Shown: positions 18,417-27,973, counted from the stretch's first letter. The stretch: DNA of 64,000 bases from Pseudorhodobacter sp. MZDSW-24AT (GCF_002794355.1 NZ_PGOI01000007.1:62001-126000); one strand, 5' to 3'. Notes: a model not told the origin generated them from the letters alone. A program made the numbers and translations.

Positions 18417-19145
18417 TTAGGGCGCAGGCGGGGTGTCGTCATCCCCTTGTTTTGTACCCGGCACAGGGTCTTTGTGGCCGTCTTTCGCCGCATCTGCGGC
18501 GCGCTGGGCCAAGGCTGCCAGACGTTCGCGCAGCAAAAGCCGCTTGTCGCTGCGTTCCTTGAACTTGGCGCTGCGCGCCTTTTGATAGGCTTCGACCAGA
18601 GGGATGGTGATATAGTAGAAGATCAGGCTGAGCAGGATGCCCGGCCCCAGCGCCCCGATGAAATAGGGCAGGTAGATGTCGGACCAGAAACGCGACAACC
18701 CGTCCCAATGCATGTCTTCGGGCCCGAAGAGGGCAAGGAAATTGTGCCACAGCTCAACCCCGGCATGGGCGAAACCGTCGCCGATCGCCTCGGCGGTGAG
18801 CGGGGTGTCGATGCCCAGCATCCAATGGCCCAAGGTGATGGCGCCCACCGCGAAGAAGGGGGTGGTGATGGGGTTGGAGTTGAAGGTGGCGAGCAGGGCT
18901 GCAAGCACATTGCCGCGCATCACCCAAGCCAGCCCCCATGCGCCAAGGAATTGCAGCCCGGGCAAGGGCAGGAAGCCGATCAGGCTGCCCGCGAAAACCC
19001 CGCGCGCGATGCGGTGGGGCCGGTCCGGCAGGCGGCGCATGCGGTGGATCACATAGCGCGTGGCGCGGCGGAATCCGCCGGTGGGATAAAACATCTCCCG
19101 CATCCAAGCCAGCCAGCCGCGCCGGTCACGCCTTTTGAAAACCAC
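18417..19145 (-). CDS. DUF2062 membrane protein (first of a tandem pair)
   Basis: 242-aa membrane protein of unknown function. DUF2062 core: [25 protein letters not shown], then [21 protein letters not shown] and a C-terminal helix [18 protein letters not shown], followed by a charged tail. The GTG at 19145 was chosen as start because GAGGAAG precedes it and the resulting N-terminus [11 protein letters not shown] matches the paralogue 19311-19988. The two are a diverged tandem duplication located between rsh and pdxJ. DUF2062 is also found fused to glycosyltransferases, so an envelope role is possible. Confidence 0.85.
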   Translation of the reverse strand: MVFKRRDRRGWLAWMREMFYPTGGFRRATRYVIHRMRRLPDRPHRIARGVFAGSLIGFLPLPGLQFLGAWGLAWVMRGNVLAALLATFNSNPITTPFFAVGAITLGHWMLGIDTPLTAEAIGDGFAHAGVELWHNFLALFGPEDMHWDGLSRFWSDIYLPYFIGALGPGILLSLIFYYITIPLVEAYQKARSAKFKERSDKRLLLRERLAALAQRAADAAKDGHKDPVPGTKQGDDDTPPAP

Positions 19146-19310
19146 GTTCTTCCTCGCTTGGGCTGGTGCCGCACCGCAACGCGGTGGCGCGTCTGGCCCT
19201 TCATGCGCCGCAATACATGAAGTGGCGGTGACTGGCACGCCAGAAATTGCCTGAGCAGCAGATGGTTTTCGCGGCGGGCTTCGGCAAGGGGGAGGACCTG
19301 TGCGGCGCGA

Positions 19311-19988
19311 TCACGGGCTGCCTGACGCGCCGTCATCGGCTTGGGCGCGGGCGCGCAGGCGGGCGGCGGCGCGTTCGCGGATCGATTCGGCGCGGTCGCG
19401 TCGGCGCTTTTGTCGCAGCTTCTGATAGCCAAGGATGACCGGCAGGCTGACGTAATAGCAGATGGTGGCGGTCACGAGACCGGGGGCGATTCCCCCCACC
19501 AGATAGGGTTTGAACAGACCGTAATAGAAATGGCGCAACTGGCCCCATTGGGTGGGGCTGTCGGTGAACATGGCGACGATGTTCTGCCAGATCTCGCCCG
19601 AGGCGCTGGCAAAGGCCGAGAGGATCAGGCGGGCGGGCACGGCATCCACCCCGGTGCCCAGCATCCAGTGGCCCAGCTGAACCGAGGAGACGGCGATGAT
19701 CGGAAAGGTGATGGGATTGCCGAAGAAGGTGGCAAAGATCGCCGCCACCATATTGCCGCGCATCAGGAAGGCCAGCAAGGCCGAGGCAAAGAAGTGCAGG
19801 CCGAACAGCGGGGTGAAAGAGATGAAGACACCCGCGAAAATGCCGCGCGCGATGCGGTGAGGCGGATCGGGAAGCCGGGTCAGACGGTGCCAGACATAGG
19901 TGCCCGCGCGCAACCAGCCGCCTTGCGGATAGACCGCTGCCTTGACCCGTTCCGGCCAAGTCCTTTTGTTGCGGCGACGAAACACCAC
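19311..19988 (-). CDS. DUF2062 membrane protein (second of a tandem pair)
   Basis: 225-aa paralogue of 18417-19145, with the same order of motifs: VFRRRNKRTW start, PHRIARGIFAGVFISFTPLFGLHF, GNMVAAIFATFFGNPITFP, and a C-terminal helix ICYYVSLPVILGYQKLRQKRRR with a basic tail. The start codon is one of two adjacent GTGs (19988 preferred), 7 bp after a run of G that serves as ribosome-binding site; this choice also removes an overlap with rsh. Located 46 bp after the rsh stop, likely in the same transcript. Confidence 0.85.
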   Translation of the reverse strand: MVFRRRNKRTWPERVKAAVYPQGGWLRAGTYVWHRLTRLPDPPHRIARGIFAGVFISFTPLFGLHFFASALLAFLMRGNMVAAIFATFFGNPITFPIIAVSSVQLGHWMLGTGVDAVPARLILSAFASASGEIWQNIVAMFTDSPTQWGQLRHFYYGLFKPYLVGGIAPGLVTATICYYVSLPVILGYQKLRQKRRRDRAESIRERAAARLRARAQADDGASGSP

Positions 19989-20034
19989 TGGTTTGCCCCC
20001 CCTTGCTTCCGGTCCGCACATGGGCGCGGGCCTG

Positions 20035-22155
20035 TTACGGTTTGCGGGTCTGGTCCCTGTAGCGAGACACTTGCGCCACATCGGTTTCGGCTTCGAGCGC
20101 CGTCATCACCATATGCAGGTGTTCTACATCGCGCAGATCCACATCGACAATCAGCCGATAGAAATCCGGTTTGCGATCTGTAAACCTCAGGTCAGAGATA
20201 TTGGCGCGTTGCTCGCCGATCAAGGTGCAAATCCGCCCCAGCACGCCCGCGTCATTGGCGATGGTCAGTTCCATCGTCACCGTATGCACCGCCGCATGCC
20301 GCCCCGAGTGCCATGCCAGATCGACCCAGCGTTCGGTCTGATCCTCGAATTCCTCGAGCGCCGGGCAGTCAATGGCATGGGCCACCACGCCCTTGCCGCG
20401 ATAGGTGATGCCGACAATGCGTTCTCCCGGCACCGGCTGGCAGCAGGGGGCGCGCCGGAAGACCTGATCATCTGACAGACCCAGCACCGGACGGGTCGAA
20501 TCCACCACATCCAGCTCGGCGCGGGCCAATTCGGGATACAGCGTTTCGACCACGCGGCGCGCGGTCAGCTCGGCCGAGCCGAGGCGGGCGAGCAAATCCT
20601 GATCGTCATTGAGGCCCAGCATCTTGGCAGCGGTCCGCAAGGCCTTGTCACTGGCTTTCTTGCCGACATGGTCAAAGGCGGCGCGGGCCAGTTCCTGCCC
20701 CAGCTTGATGAAACGGCCCCGATCTTCTTCCCGCAGGGATTTGCGGATGGCGGCCTTGGCGCGCCCGGTGGTCACGATGTCGATCCACGAGGCTTGCGGA
20801 CGCTGGCCTTCGGCAGTGATGATCTCCACCGACTGGCCGTTTTTGAGCCGGGTCCAGAGCGGCACGCGGATGCCATCGACCTTGGCCGAGACGCAGGAAT
20901 TGCCGATGCGGGTGTGGATGGAATAGGCGTAATCCAAGGGCGTGGCGCCGCGCGGCAGCTGCACCACATCGCCCTTTGGCGTGAAGCAGAACACCTGATC
21001 GGAATACATCTCGAGCTTGACGTGTTCCAGAAACTCGTCGTGATCGCCTTCGTCAAAGCGTTCGGTCATCGACGCGATCCACTTGCCGGGATCAATCGCA
21101 AACGGGTTCTGGGCGCGCACGCCTTCGCGGTAGGACCAATGCGCGGCCACCCCGGCTTCGGCCACTTCGTGCATTTCACGCGTGCGGATCTGCACTTCGA
21201 CCCGCTTGCCATCACGGCCCGAGACCGTGGTGTGGATCGAGCGATAGCCGTTGGTCTTGGGCTGGCTGATGTAATCCTTGAAGCGCCCCGGCACCGAGCG
21301 CCAGCGCTGATGGATCACGCCAAGGATGGCATAGCAGTGCGGGACCGAGGCGCAGATGATGCGAAAGCCGTAAATGTCGGACAGACGCGAAAAGGCGAGA
21401 TCCTTTTCCTGCATCTTGCGCCAGATCGAATAGGGCTTTTTTGCGCGACCATAGACCGTCGCCTCGATTTCCACCTTTTCAAGCTCATGGCGGATGTCGG
21501 CGGTGATCTTGTGGACCACATCGCCCGCTTCGCGTTGCAGCGTGAGAAAGCGGCGGATGATGGAATTGCGCGCGTCTGGGTTCAGAACCTTGAAGGACAG
21601 GTCTTCAAGCTCTTCGCGCATCCATTGCATCCCCATGCGTCCGGCAAGCGGCGCATAGATTTCCATGGTTTCGCGGGCCTTTTGCGCCTGCTTTTCCGCG
21701 CGCATCGATTTGATGGTGCGCATGTTGTGCAGACGGTCGGCGAGTTTGACCAGAATGACCCGCAGATCCTTTGACATCGCCATGAACAGCTTGCGGAAGT
21801 TTTCCGCCTGCTGGGTTTCGGTCGAGGAGAGTTGCAGGTTGGTCAGCTTGGTGACGCCATCGACGAGTTCGGCCACTTCGGTGCCAAAGTGGCGTTCCAC
21901 CTCGGTATAGGTGGATTTGGTGTCTTCGATGGTGTCGTGCAGAAGGGCGGTGACGATGGTCGCATCATCAAGCCGCTGTTCCGTGAGGATGGCGGCGACC
22001 GCGACGGGATGGGTGAAATAGGGTTCACCCGACTTACGAAACTGCCCGTCGTGCATCGCCATGCCATAGGCATAGGCGCGGCGGATCAGATCGGCATTGG
22101 TGCGCGGATTGTAGTTGCGGACAAGGGCGATGAGGTCTTCTACGTCGATCATCAT
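20035..22155 (-). CDS. rsh: bifunctional (p)ppGpp synthetase/hydrolase
   Basis: 706-aa RelA/SpoT homologue that makes and degrades (p)ppGpp in the stringent response. The N-terminal hydrolase domain keeps its HD signature (HPVAVAAI and LLHDTIED), so hydrolase is intact. The synthetase domain follows (KKPYSIWRKM, DIYGFRII, GYRSIHTTV, EVQIRTREMHEVAEAGVAAHW), then TGS (VFCFTPKGDVVQLPRGATPLDYAY) and a C-terminal ACT domain. A single long RSH is typical of alphaproteobacteria. Two adjacent ATGs (22155, 22152) begin MMIDVEDL. Immediately downstream of rpoZ, as in E. coli rpoZ-spoT. Confidence 0.96.
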   Translation of the reverse strand: MMIDVEDLIALVRNYNPRTNADLIRRAYAYGMAMHDGQFRKSGEPYFTHPVAVAAILTEQRLDDATIVTALLHDTIEDTKSTYTEVERHFGTEVAELVDGVTKLTNLQLSSTETQQAENFRKLFMAMSKDLRVILVKLADRLHNMRTIKSMRAEKQAQKARETMEIYAPLAGRMGMQWMREELEDLSFKVLNPDARNSIIRRFLTLQREAGDVVHKITADIRHELEKVEIEATVYGRAKKPYSIWRKMQEKDLAFSRLSDIYGFRIICASVPHCYAILGVIHQRWRSVPGRFKDYISQPKTNGYRSIHTTVSGRDGKRVEVQIRTREMHEVAEAGVAAHWSYREGVRAQNPFAIDPGKWIASMTERFDEGDHDEFLEHVKLEMYSDQVFCFTPKGDVVQLPRGATPLDYAYSIHTRIGNSCVSAKVDGIRVPLWTRLKNGQSVEIITAEGQRPQASWIDIVTTGRAKAAIRKSLREEDRGRFIKLGQELARAAFDHVGKKASDKALRTAAKMLGLNDDQDLLARLGSAELTARRVVETLYPELARAELDVVDSTRPVLGLSDDQVFRRAPCCQPVPGERIVGITYRGKGVVAHAIDCPALEEFEDQTERWVDLAWHSGRHAAVHTVTMELTIANDAGVLGRICTLIGEQRANISDLRFTDRKPDFYRLIVDVDLRDVEHLHMVMTALEAETDVAQVSRYRDQTRKP

Positions 22156-22182
22156 CGCCCCTGAAGCGGGGTTCCCCCCAAA

Positions 22183-22536
22183 TCAGAGTTCGCCTTGCGC
22201 TTCCATCAGGGCGCGCAGCAGCTTTTCTTCGGACATGTCGTCCTGCATCGGGCGGTCAATCTCGCCCGACATCAGAAGCGCCATCTGGTCATCTTCAGGC
22301 TCGTCCACCTCGATCTGGGTCTGGTGGCTTTCGATCATCCGCTCGCGCAGCGACTCTGCCGATTGGGTTTCTTCGGCGATTTCGCGCAAGGCAACGACCG
22401 GGTTCTTGTCATTGTCGCGATCAATGGTGATCGGCGAGCCGGACTGAATCTCGCGCGCCCGGTGGGCAGCGAGCATCACCAGTTCGAACCGATTCGGAAC
22501 CTTGTCAACGCAGTCTTCAACCGTCACGCGGGCCAT
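22183..22536 (-). CDS. rpoZ: DNA-directed RNA polymerase subunit omega
   Basis: 117-aa omega subunit; promotes assembly of the beta' subunit and, in proteobacteria, forms part of a ppGpp-binding site. The start [30 protein letters not shown] is the conserved omega fold; [11 protein letters not shown] follows. The C-terminal acidic tail is typical. It precedes rsh by 27 bp, linking ppGpp synthesis with one of its targets. Confidence 0.97.
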   Translation of the reverse strand: MARVTVEDCVDKVPNRFELVMLAAHRAREIQSGSPITIDRDNDKNPVVALREIAEETQSAESLRERMIESHQTQIEVDEPEDDQMALLMSGEIDRPMQDDMSEEKLLRALMEAQGEL

Positions 22537-22623
22537 GGACGACTCCAGTAGGTCTTGGGGGCATGGAAAGGGTGTGTTTACGCCCGATGGCGGCTCTTGA
22601 CAACCCCGGATTCAGCGCGGGGG

Positions 22624-23229
22624 TCAGGAAAGGGGCTCGACTTCGGCGCGATCGGCGGGCGACAGCGCCGCCAGCATCTGCGTCACGCTGCGCTGAAGGA
22701 GCGGGTGCACCCAATCCGGCGCGACTTCGGCAAGGGGGACCAGCACGAAGGCGCGGTCTTGCAGGCGGGGATGCGGCAGGATCAGCCGATCCGGGGTCAG
22801 GCGGGCCTGATCGGCCGGGGGCAAAGCGCGCCAGTGCGTTTGGGTTGCGGCATCCGGCAGCACCTGATCATCGAAGGCCAGAAGATCAATGTCGAGCGTG
22901 CGCATGCCCCAGCGGCTTTCGCGCTGGCGACCGAATTCAGACTCCACCGCATGCAGGTGATCCAGAAGGCGGGCCGCACCCAGCGCGGCAGGCACCGAAA
23001 GGCAGGCGGCGGCATTGACATAATCGGGGCCGGCGCCTTGAGGAAAGCACGGTGTTTTGAACAATCGGCTTGCCTTGAAAACAGGGGGGGCCGACGCTAA
23101 GTCAACGCATTCAGCGATGAGGCGCTTGCGCAAGTTTGCCATTGCCTTCAATACTGTAGCCTTGGGGTCCTGACTGTCGAAAGGAAGATTGGCCCCGAAT
23201 GCAACCAGCGCGTGCACTGCCTTTTGCAT
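22624..23229 (-). CDS. folK: 2-amino-4-hydroxy-6-hydroxymethyldihydropteridine pyrophosphokinase
   Basis: 201-aa HPPK, folate biosynthesis: transfers pyrophosphate from ATP to hydroxymethyl-dihydropterin. Motifs: [10 protein letters not shown] at the N-terminus, the signature [16 protein letters not shown], and [19 protein letters not shown]. It is longer than the usual 160 aa because of inserted segments (around residues 15-25 and 55-70). Divergent from the NYN gene; first gene of the minus-strand string that continues with rpoZ and rsh. Confidence 0.93.
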   Translation of the reverse strand: MQKAVHALVAFGANLPFDSQDPKATVLKAMANLRKRLIAECVDLASAPPVFKASRLFKTPCFPQGAGPDYVNAAACLSVPAALGAARLLDHLHAVESEFGRQRESRWGMRTLDIDLLAFDDQVLPDAATQTHWRALPPADQARLTPDRLILPHPRLQDRAFVLVPLAEVAPDWVHPLLQRSVTQMLAALSPADRAEVEPLS

Positions 23230-23377
23230 GGTGTGTTTACACTTTCGTATAGAGCGACTTGCCGCGCAAAGAATGGACCTGATACTGGGGTTTACTTATC
23301 CCGCCCCTGTCGTTGATGCCAGATCTGACCACTCCGCGTAGACATGACGGGTTAAGTATTTTTTGTGAGGAGTTTTT

Positions 23378-23956
23378 ATGTTTTACAAAGACGAACGACT
23401 GGCGCTTTTTATTGATGGATCAAACCTTTACGCAGCAGCGCGCGCCCTTGGGTTTGATATTGATTACAAGTTGTTGCGACAGGAGTTCATGCGTCGGGGC
23501 AAATTGCTGCGCGCGTTCTATTACACGGCCCTGCTGGAGAATGACGAATATTCTCCGATCCGGCCGCTGGTCGACTGGCTGCATTACAATGGCTACACCA
23601 TGGTGACCAAGCCCGCGAAGGAATACACCGACAGTCAGGGCCGCCGGAAGGTGAAGGGAAACATGGACATCGAGTTGACGGTCGATGCCATGGAACTGGC
23701 TCCGCGGGTGGATCATATCGTGCTGTTCTCGGGCGACGGGGATTTCCGCCCGTTGATCGAAAGCCTGCAGCGGCAGGGGGTGCGGGTGTCGGTGGTGTCG
23801 ACGATCCGCAGCCAGCCGCCGATGATCGCGGATGAACTGCGCCGTCAGGCCGACAATTTCATCGAGCTGGACGAGCTGCGCGATGTGATTGGCCGCCCGG
23901 CCCGCGACCCGCGCCCGGCAGGCGAGCGCGAAGACATCCCGCTGATGTCGAAGTAA
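23378..23956 (+). CDS. NYN domain (LabA/DUF88-like) protein
   Basis: 192-aa cytosolic protein of the NYN/PIN-like nuclease fold. Conserved acidic residues appear in LALFIDGSNLYAAARA, VKGNMDIELTVDAM and LFSGDGDFRPLIESL, the positions expected for a metal-dependent nuclease centre. Bacterial relatives (LabA, MARF1-like NYN proteins) are implicated in RNA metabolism, but no substrate is known. Strong ribosome-binding site GAGGAG (23367-23372), 5 bp before the ATG. Divergent from folK; apparently monocistronic. Confidence 0.9.
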   Translation: MFYKDERLALFIDGSNLYAAARALGFDIDYKLLRQEFMRRGKLLRAFYYTALLENDEYSPIRPLVDWLHYNGYTMVTKPAKEYTDSQGRRKVKGNMDIELTVDAMELAPRVDHIVLFSGDGDFRPLIESLQRQGVRVSVVSTIRSQPPMIADELRRQADNFIELDELRDVIGRPARDPRPAGEREDIPLMSK

Positions 23957-24080
23957 GACGGCGCGCCAGCGGGGGTGCGCGCCTGCGCCACGGTGGACGC
24001 GCGGCGCGCCGGGCGCTAAAGGCGGGCCGCATGACAGGATTGGCTGATTTTTCTTGCGCGTCGGCGGGACGGCGTTCCGC

Positions 24081-24518
24081 ATGCTGACCGGCACCTCTTT
24101 GGTCGGGCTGTTCGTGGCCGCGTTTCTGGCGGCCACGCCGATTCCGTTTCAATCCGAGGTGGTGTTTCTGGCGCTGATGGCACAGGGCACGCTGGCGGTC
24201 TGGCTTTTGGTGGCGGTGGCGTCGGTCGGCAATATTCTTGGCTCTTGCGTGACCTATGCCTTTGGCCGGGGGTTGGGCGGCGCGCGCGGTGCGCGCTGGC
24301 TTGGCCTGACACCCGAGCGCCGCGCCAAAGCGGAACGTTGGTTCGCGCGCTGGGGGGTGTGGTCGCTGCTGTTGAGCTGGGCGCCGGGGGGGGATTTCAT
24401 CGTGGCGCTGGCGGGGGCGCTGCGGGTGCCGCTGCCGCTGTTCCTGACGCTGCTGACCATCGCCAAGACGCTGCGCTATGTGGCGGTGGCGCTGATCGGG
24501 CTGGGGATCTGGGGCTGA
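24081..24518 (+). CDS. YqaA family (DedA-like) membrane protein
   Basis: 145-aa membrane protein with about four helices. The pattern AATPIPFQSEVVFLALMAQG, GNILGSCVTYAFGRGLG and SWAPGGDFIVALAGALRVP is that of the small YqaA branch of the DedA/SNARE-associated family; larger DedA proteins act in lipid flipping and membrane homeostasis. The ATG at 24081 (MLTGTSLVGLF) is chosen because family members begin just before the first helix; a start 9 codons earlier is possible. Confidence 0.8.
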   Translation: MLTGTSLVGLFVAAFLAATPIPFQSEVVFLALMAQGTLAVWLLVAVASVGNILGSCVTYAFGRGLGGARGARWLGLTPERRAKAERWFARWGVWSLLLSWAPGGDFIVALAGALRVPLPLFLTLLTIAKTLRYVAVALIGLGIWG

Positions 24519-24593
24519 AAGCCGCCATTGGGGGCTGGACCTGCGGGCCGCATGCCCTTACCTCTGGGCCAGACCCTCGCGCATAGGCCCGCC

Positions 24594-25547
24594 ATGACCG
24601 ATCTGCCCGCTTTGCATCTGTATCTTGCCGCGCCGCGTGGTTTTTGCGCGGGCGTGGACCGGGCGATCAAGATCGTGGAACTGGCGCTGCAGAAATGGGG
24701 GGCGCCGGTCTATGTGCGGCACGAAATCGTGCACAACAAGTTCGTGGTCGATGCGTTGCGCGCGCAAGGGGCCGTTTTCGTGGAAGAGCTGGATGACTGC
24801 CCCGTGGACCGCCCGGTGGTGTTTTCCGCCCATGGCGTGCCCAAGGCGGTGCCCGCCGAAGCGGCGCGGCGCGAGATGATCGCGGTGGATGCCACCTGCC
24901 CCTTGGTGACCAAGGTGCATAACGAGGCCGCGCGGCACCATGAGAACGGGCTACAGATGATCATGATCGGTCATGCCGGCCATCCGGAGACCGTGGGCAC
25001 CATGGGGCAATTGCCCGAAGGTGAGGTGCTGCTTGTGGAGACCGTGGCCGATGTGGCGACGTTGCAGGTGCGCGATCCGACCCGGCTGGCCTTCATCACG
25101 CAGACCACCCTGTCGGTGGATGACACGGCCGATATCGCCGCCGCGCTGAAGGCGCGCTTTCCGGCGATCCATGCCCCCGCGCATGAAGACATCTGCTATG
25201 CCACCACCAACCGGCAAATGGCGGTCAAGGCGATTGCCCCCCGCATCGACGCGCTCTTGGTGATCGGTGCGCCGAATTCTTCCAATTCCAAACGGCTGGT
25301 CGAGGTCGGCTCGGCGGCGGGCTGCGCCTATGCGCAGCTGATCCAACGCGCCACCGACATTGACTGGCGGGCGCTGGAAGGCATCCGCGCTGTCGGGATC
25401 ACCGCAGGCGCCTCTGCCCCTGAGGTGCTGGTGAACGAGGTGATCGACGCGTTCCGCGCCCGTTTTGCCACCACGGTGGAGTTGGTGGAAACCGCGCAGG
25501 AACATGTGGAATTCAAGGTGCCGCGCATTCTGCGCGAACCGGCCTGA
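24594..25547 (+). CDS. ispH: 4-hydroxy-3-methylbut-2-enyl diphosphate reductase
   Basis: 317-aa iron-sulfur enzyme, last step of the MEP isoprenoid pathway (HMBPP to IPP and DMAPP). The three conserved cysteines of the [4Fe-4S] cluster are at residues 18 (RGFCAGV), 102 (DATCPLVTK) and 201 ([11 protein letters not shown]). Further motifs: [32 protein letters not shown]. The ATG at 24594 gives the canonical start; an upstream in-frame ATG (24528) would add unconserved residues. Convergent with the transglycosylase gene downstream. Confidence 0.97.
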   Translation: MTDLPALHLYLAAPRGFCAGVDRAIKIVELALQKWGAPVYVRHEIVHNKFVVDALRAQGAVFVEELDDCPVDRPVVFSAHGVPKAVPAEAARREMIAVDATCPLVTKVHNEAARHHENGLQMIMIGHAGHPETVGTMGQLPEGEVLLVETVADVATLQVRDPTRLAFITQTTLSVDDTADIAAALKARFPAIHAPAHEDICYATTNRQMAVKAIAPRIDALLVIGAPNSSNSKRLVEVGSAAGCAYAQLIQRATDIDWRALEGIRAVGITAGASAPEVLVNEVIDAFRARFATTVELVETAQEHVEFKVPRILREPA

Positions 25548-25704
25548 GGCCCTTTTTCCCCTCCCCTTCTTTGCCGCCTTGCAGACACGTCCGCAGACTG
25601 CGCAGGACGGGCGCCAAGCCAATGGCTGGGCGAAGCGCTTGCCTGAGGCAAGGCCGCAAGGCCGCCGCCGAGGCAGATCCGTGCGGCGCAGCCGCGCCTT
25701 TGGC

Positions 25705-26871
25705 TTAAAGCGCGTTCAGAAGCGCCATGGTGGGCCAAGCATCTGCCGGCAGACCGAGCCGCGCCTGTTCGGCCTGCACCGCTGCGCGGGTGCCCGCCCC
25801 CAGAATTCCGTCGATGCGGCCCACGTCATGCCCGCGTGCGGCCAGCTTTTCTTGCAGGCTGCGCATTTGCGCCTCGTCCAGCCCGGGCTCGGGATTGCCC
25901 GCCTCGAACACCGGCGCGCCCTCCAGCCGGGTGGCGAAATAGGCGCCGGTCAGCACATAGGTGAAGCTCTGGTTCCAGTCGAACAGAGTGTGGAAATTGT
26001 CATAGGCCAGAAAGGCCGGACCAAATCGGCCCTGCGGCAGGATCAGCGACGCCTCGCCTTGGGGCAGAGCGCCGATGCGCGCGCTGACGCCCATCTCTTG
26101 CCACGCCGCCACCGGCAGGCGCCGTTCAAGCCCGGTCAGTGACCAGTCCATTTCTGCGGGCACCTGCACCTCGGCCAACCACGGCTGCCCCGCTTGCCAG
26201 CCATGGTGCTGCAACAGGCGGGCGCCCGACAGCAGCGCATCTGCCACCGAGGTCTTCAGCGTGACATGCCCGTCGCCATCGCCATCCACTCCGCGCGCCA
26301 GAATATCGGCGGGCAGCATCTGCACCATGCCGATTTCCCCTGCCCAAGCCCCGGTGGTGTCGGTGGGCAGATCGCCTGCGGCATGCAACGCGATGGCCGC
26401 GAGGATCTGCGGCTGGAACAGTTCCGGGCGGCGGCAATCATGGCCCAGCGTGACCAGCGCATCGCGGGTGTTGAAATCGCCCTGCACGGCGCCGTAATCC
26501 GTCTCGAAGGCCCAGAAGGCCATGAGGATGCCAACCGAAACGCCATATTCCGCCGCCGCGCGGTCAAGGAGTGCCGCATGCTGCGCCGCCAGCGCCCGGC
26601 CCCGCTCCAACCGGCTGGCCGAGATCAGCCGCCGCGAGAAATCGGTGAAGTTCATCCGGAACACGCCCTGCGCACGGTCGGCCTTGAGCACCCGATCATC
26701 CAGCCGTGCGTCTGCCAGATAGCTGCGCGCGGCCGTTTCGGGCAGGCCCGTCGCCTCTGCCTCGGCGGTGATGGCGGCGATGAAATCCGAAAGGCTCCCC
26801 CCACAGGGGGCGGCGAGGGCGGGGCCAGATGTCAGCGAGAGGACAAGAAGGGCAGCAGGGAGAAAACGCAT
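25705..26871 (-). CDS. lytic murein transglycosylase, MltB type, with peptidoglycan-binding domain
   Basis: 388-aa exported enzyme that cleaves peptidoglycan glycan strands to 1,6-anhydromuropeptides. Sec signal peptide 1-20 (cleavage after ALA), SLT_2 domain with catalytic Glu123 in FWAFETDYGA and GEIGMVQMLPAD, and a C-terminal peptidoglycan-binding_1 domain (MRSLQEKLAARGHDVGRIDGILGAGTRAAVQ). No lipobox, so it is probably soluble in the periplasm. Nine bp downstream of cbiB; likely co-transcribed with it without a clear functional link. The gap to ispH (25548-25704) holds GC-rich inverted repeats only. Confidence 0.92.
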   Translation of the reverse strand: MRFLPAALLVLSLTSGPALAAPCGGSLSDFIAAITAEAEATGLPETAARSYLADARLDDRVLKADRAQGVFRMNFTDFSRRLISASRLERGRALAAQHAALLDRAAAEYGVSVGILMAFWAFETDYGAVQGDFNTRDALVTLGHDCRRPELFQPQILAAIALHAAGDLPTDTTGAWAGEIGMVQMLPADILARGVDGDGDGHVTLKTSVADALLSGARLLQHHGWQAGQPWLAEVQVPAEMDWSLTGLERRLPVAAWQEMGVSARIGALPQGEASLILPQGRFGPAFLAYDNFHTLFDWNQSFTYVLTGAYFATRLEGAPVFEAGNPEPGLDEAQMRSLQEKLAARGHDVGRIDGILGAGTRAAVQAEQARLGLPADAWPTMALLNAL

Positions 26872-26880
26872 GAGCAGAGC

Positions 26881-27780
26881 CTAGATCAGCGCCACGCAGC
26901 CGACAAGCAGGAGCATCAGCGCCCAAGCCCGCCACAAGGCGCGGCAGGCGGCCTCGATCTCGGGGGGGCCGGGATCGCGCCGTCCTTCGGGCCAGACCCA
27001 AGGAAAATCGGACATCACGCCATGATAGGCGCGCGGTCCCGAAAGGGAGACATTCAGCACGACCGCCATCGCGGCCTCGGGCCAGCCTGCATTCGGGCTG
27101 CGGTGCAAGGGCGCGTCGCGCAGGATCGGCCGGGGATCGGTGCGGCCATGCGCCAGCGCGATCAGCAGCGCCGTCAGCCGGGCCGGGATCAGGTTCAGCA
27201 GATCGTCGAAGCGGGCTGACGCCCAACCGAATTCTTCATGCCGGGGGGTGCGGTGGCCGATCATGCTGTCGGCGGTGTTGGTGATCTTGTAAACGAGCAT
27301 CAGAGGCAGGCCGCCGACCAGAAACCAGAAGGCGGGGGCGATCACGCCGTCAGACAGGTTTTCGGCCGCGCTTTCGATGGCGGCCCGTGACACCCCCGGC
27401 GTGTCGAGCGCCGCCGTGTCGCGCCCCACGATCATCGAGACCGCGCGTCGGCCTTCGGGGAGCGATTGGCGCAGAGCGATGGCCACCGCGCGGACATGAT
27501 CGACCAGCGACTTCTGCGCGAGCAGGATCGCCGCCGCGAGGCCTTCGAGCAGCCCGAAATCGGGCACGAGGGCGATCAGGGCGCCAACCCCATAGGCGCC
27601 CAGCACCATCAGGACGAGTGCTGCCGCGCCTTTGGCCCGGCGCTGCCCACCGCTGTTGAGACGACGGTCGAGCGCCGCCACCACGCGCCCCATCAGCACG
27701 GCCGGATGCGGCACCCTGTCCCAGATCGCCTTCGGCTCGCCCAAGGCCGCGTCGAGCAGCATTGCCAGAAACAGGATCAT
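26881..27780 (-). CDS. cbiB: adenosylcobinamide-phosphate synthase CbiB/CobD
   Basis: 299-aa integral membrane protein that attaches (R)-1-amino-2-propanol (phosphate) to adenosylcobyric acid in cobalamin assembly. Motifs: [64 protein letters not shown] and the ending helix. The ATG at 27780 has GAGAGG upstream and fits the family; an ATG 11 codons earlier is not needed. Other B12 genes are not in the window. No cobalamin riboswitch was recognised upstream, only a hairpin. Confidence 0.93.
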   Translation of the reverse strand: MILFLAMLLDAALGEPKAIWDRVPHPAVLMGRVVAALDRRLNSGGQRRAKGAAALVLMVLGAYGVGALIALVPDFGLLEGLAAAILLAQKSLVDHVRAVAIALRQSLPEGRRAVSMIVGRDTAALDTPGVSRAAIESAAENLSDGVIAPAFWFLVGGLPLMLVYKITNTADSMIGHRTPRHEEFGWASARFDDLLNLIPARLTALLIALAHGRTDPRPILRDAPLHRSPNAGWPEAAMAVVLNVSLSGPRAYHGVMSDFPWVWPEGRRDPGPPEIEAACRALWRAWALMLLLVGCVALI

Positions 27781-27798
27781 CGCGGGCCTCTCCGGAAG

Positions 27799-27827
27799 GC
27801 GGTGTGATGCCAAGGCCTTACACCGCC
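27799..27827 (-). promoter_or_regulatory. inverted repeat in the cbiB leader
   Basis: GGCGGTGT (27799-27806) and ACACCGCC (27820-27827) form a perfect 8-bp stem with a 13-nt loop, 18 bp before the cbiB start codon. It could be an operator or an RNA hairpin affecting ribosome access. It lacks the conserved B12 box of cobalamin riboswitches. Confidence 0.4.
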
Positions 27828-27943
27828 GATTCGCGCGGCGACAGGGGGTTTGGGGCGAAGTTGTTCTGGGATCGGCTGCAAATCACGAGGGAACCGCCCT
27901 TATTTTCCCACGTTTCGCATGGTGTCACGTGATTGACTTGATT

Positions 27944-27973
27944 TTAACCAATTGTGGCGCAGACTGTTAACCA
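27944..27973 (+). promoter_or_regulatory. two CtrA-like half-sites
   Basis: TTAACCA occurs at 27944-27950 and again at 27967-27973, spaced 23 bp start to start, 19-48 bp before the PilZ-like gene. TTAACC(AT) is the half-site of the alphaproteobacterial master regulator CtrA. Function is inferred from motif and position only. Confidence 0.4.
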
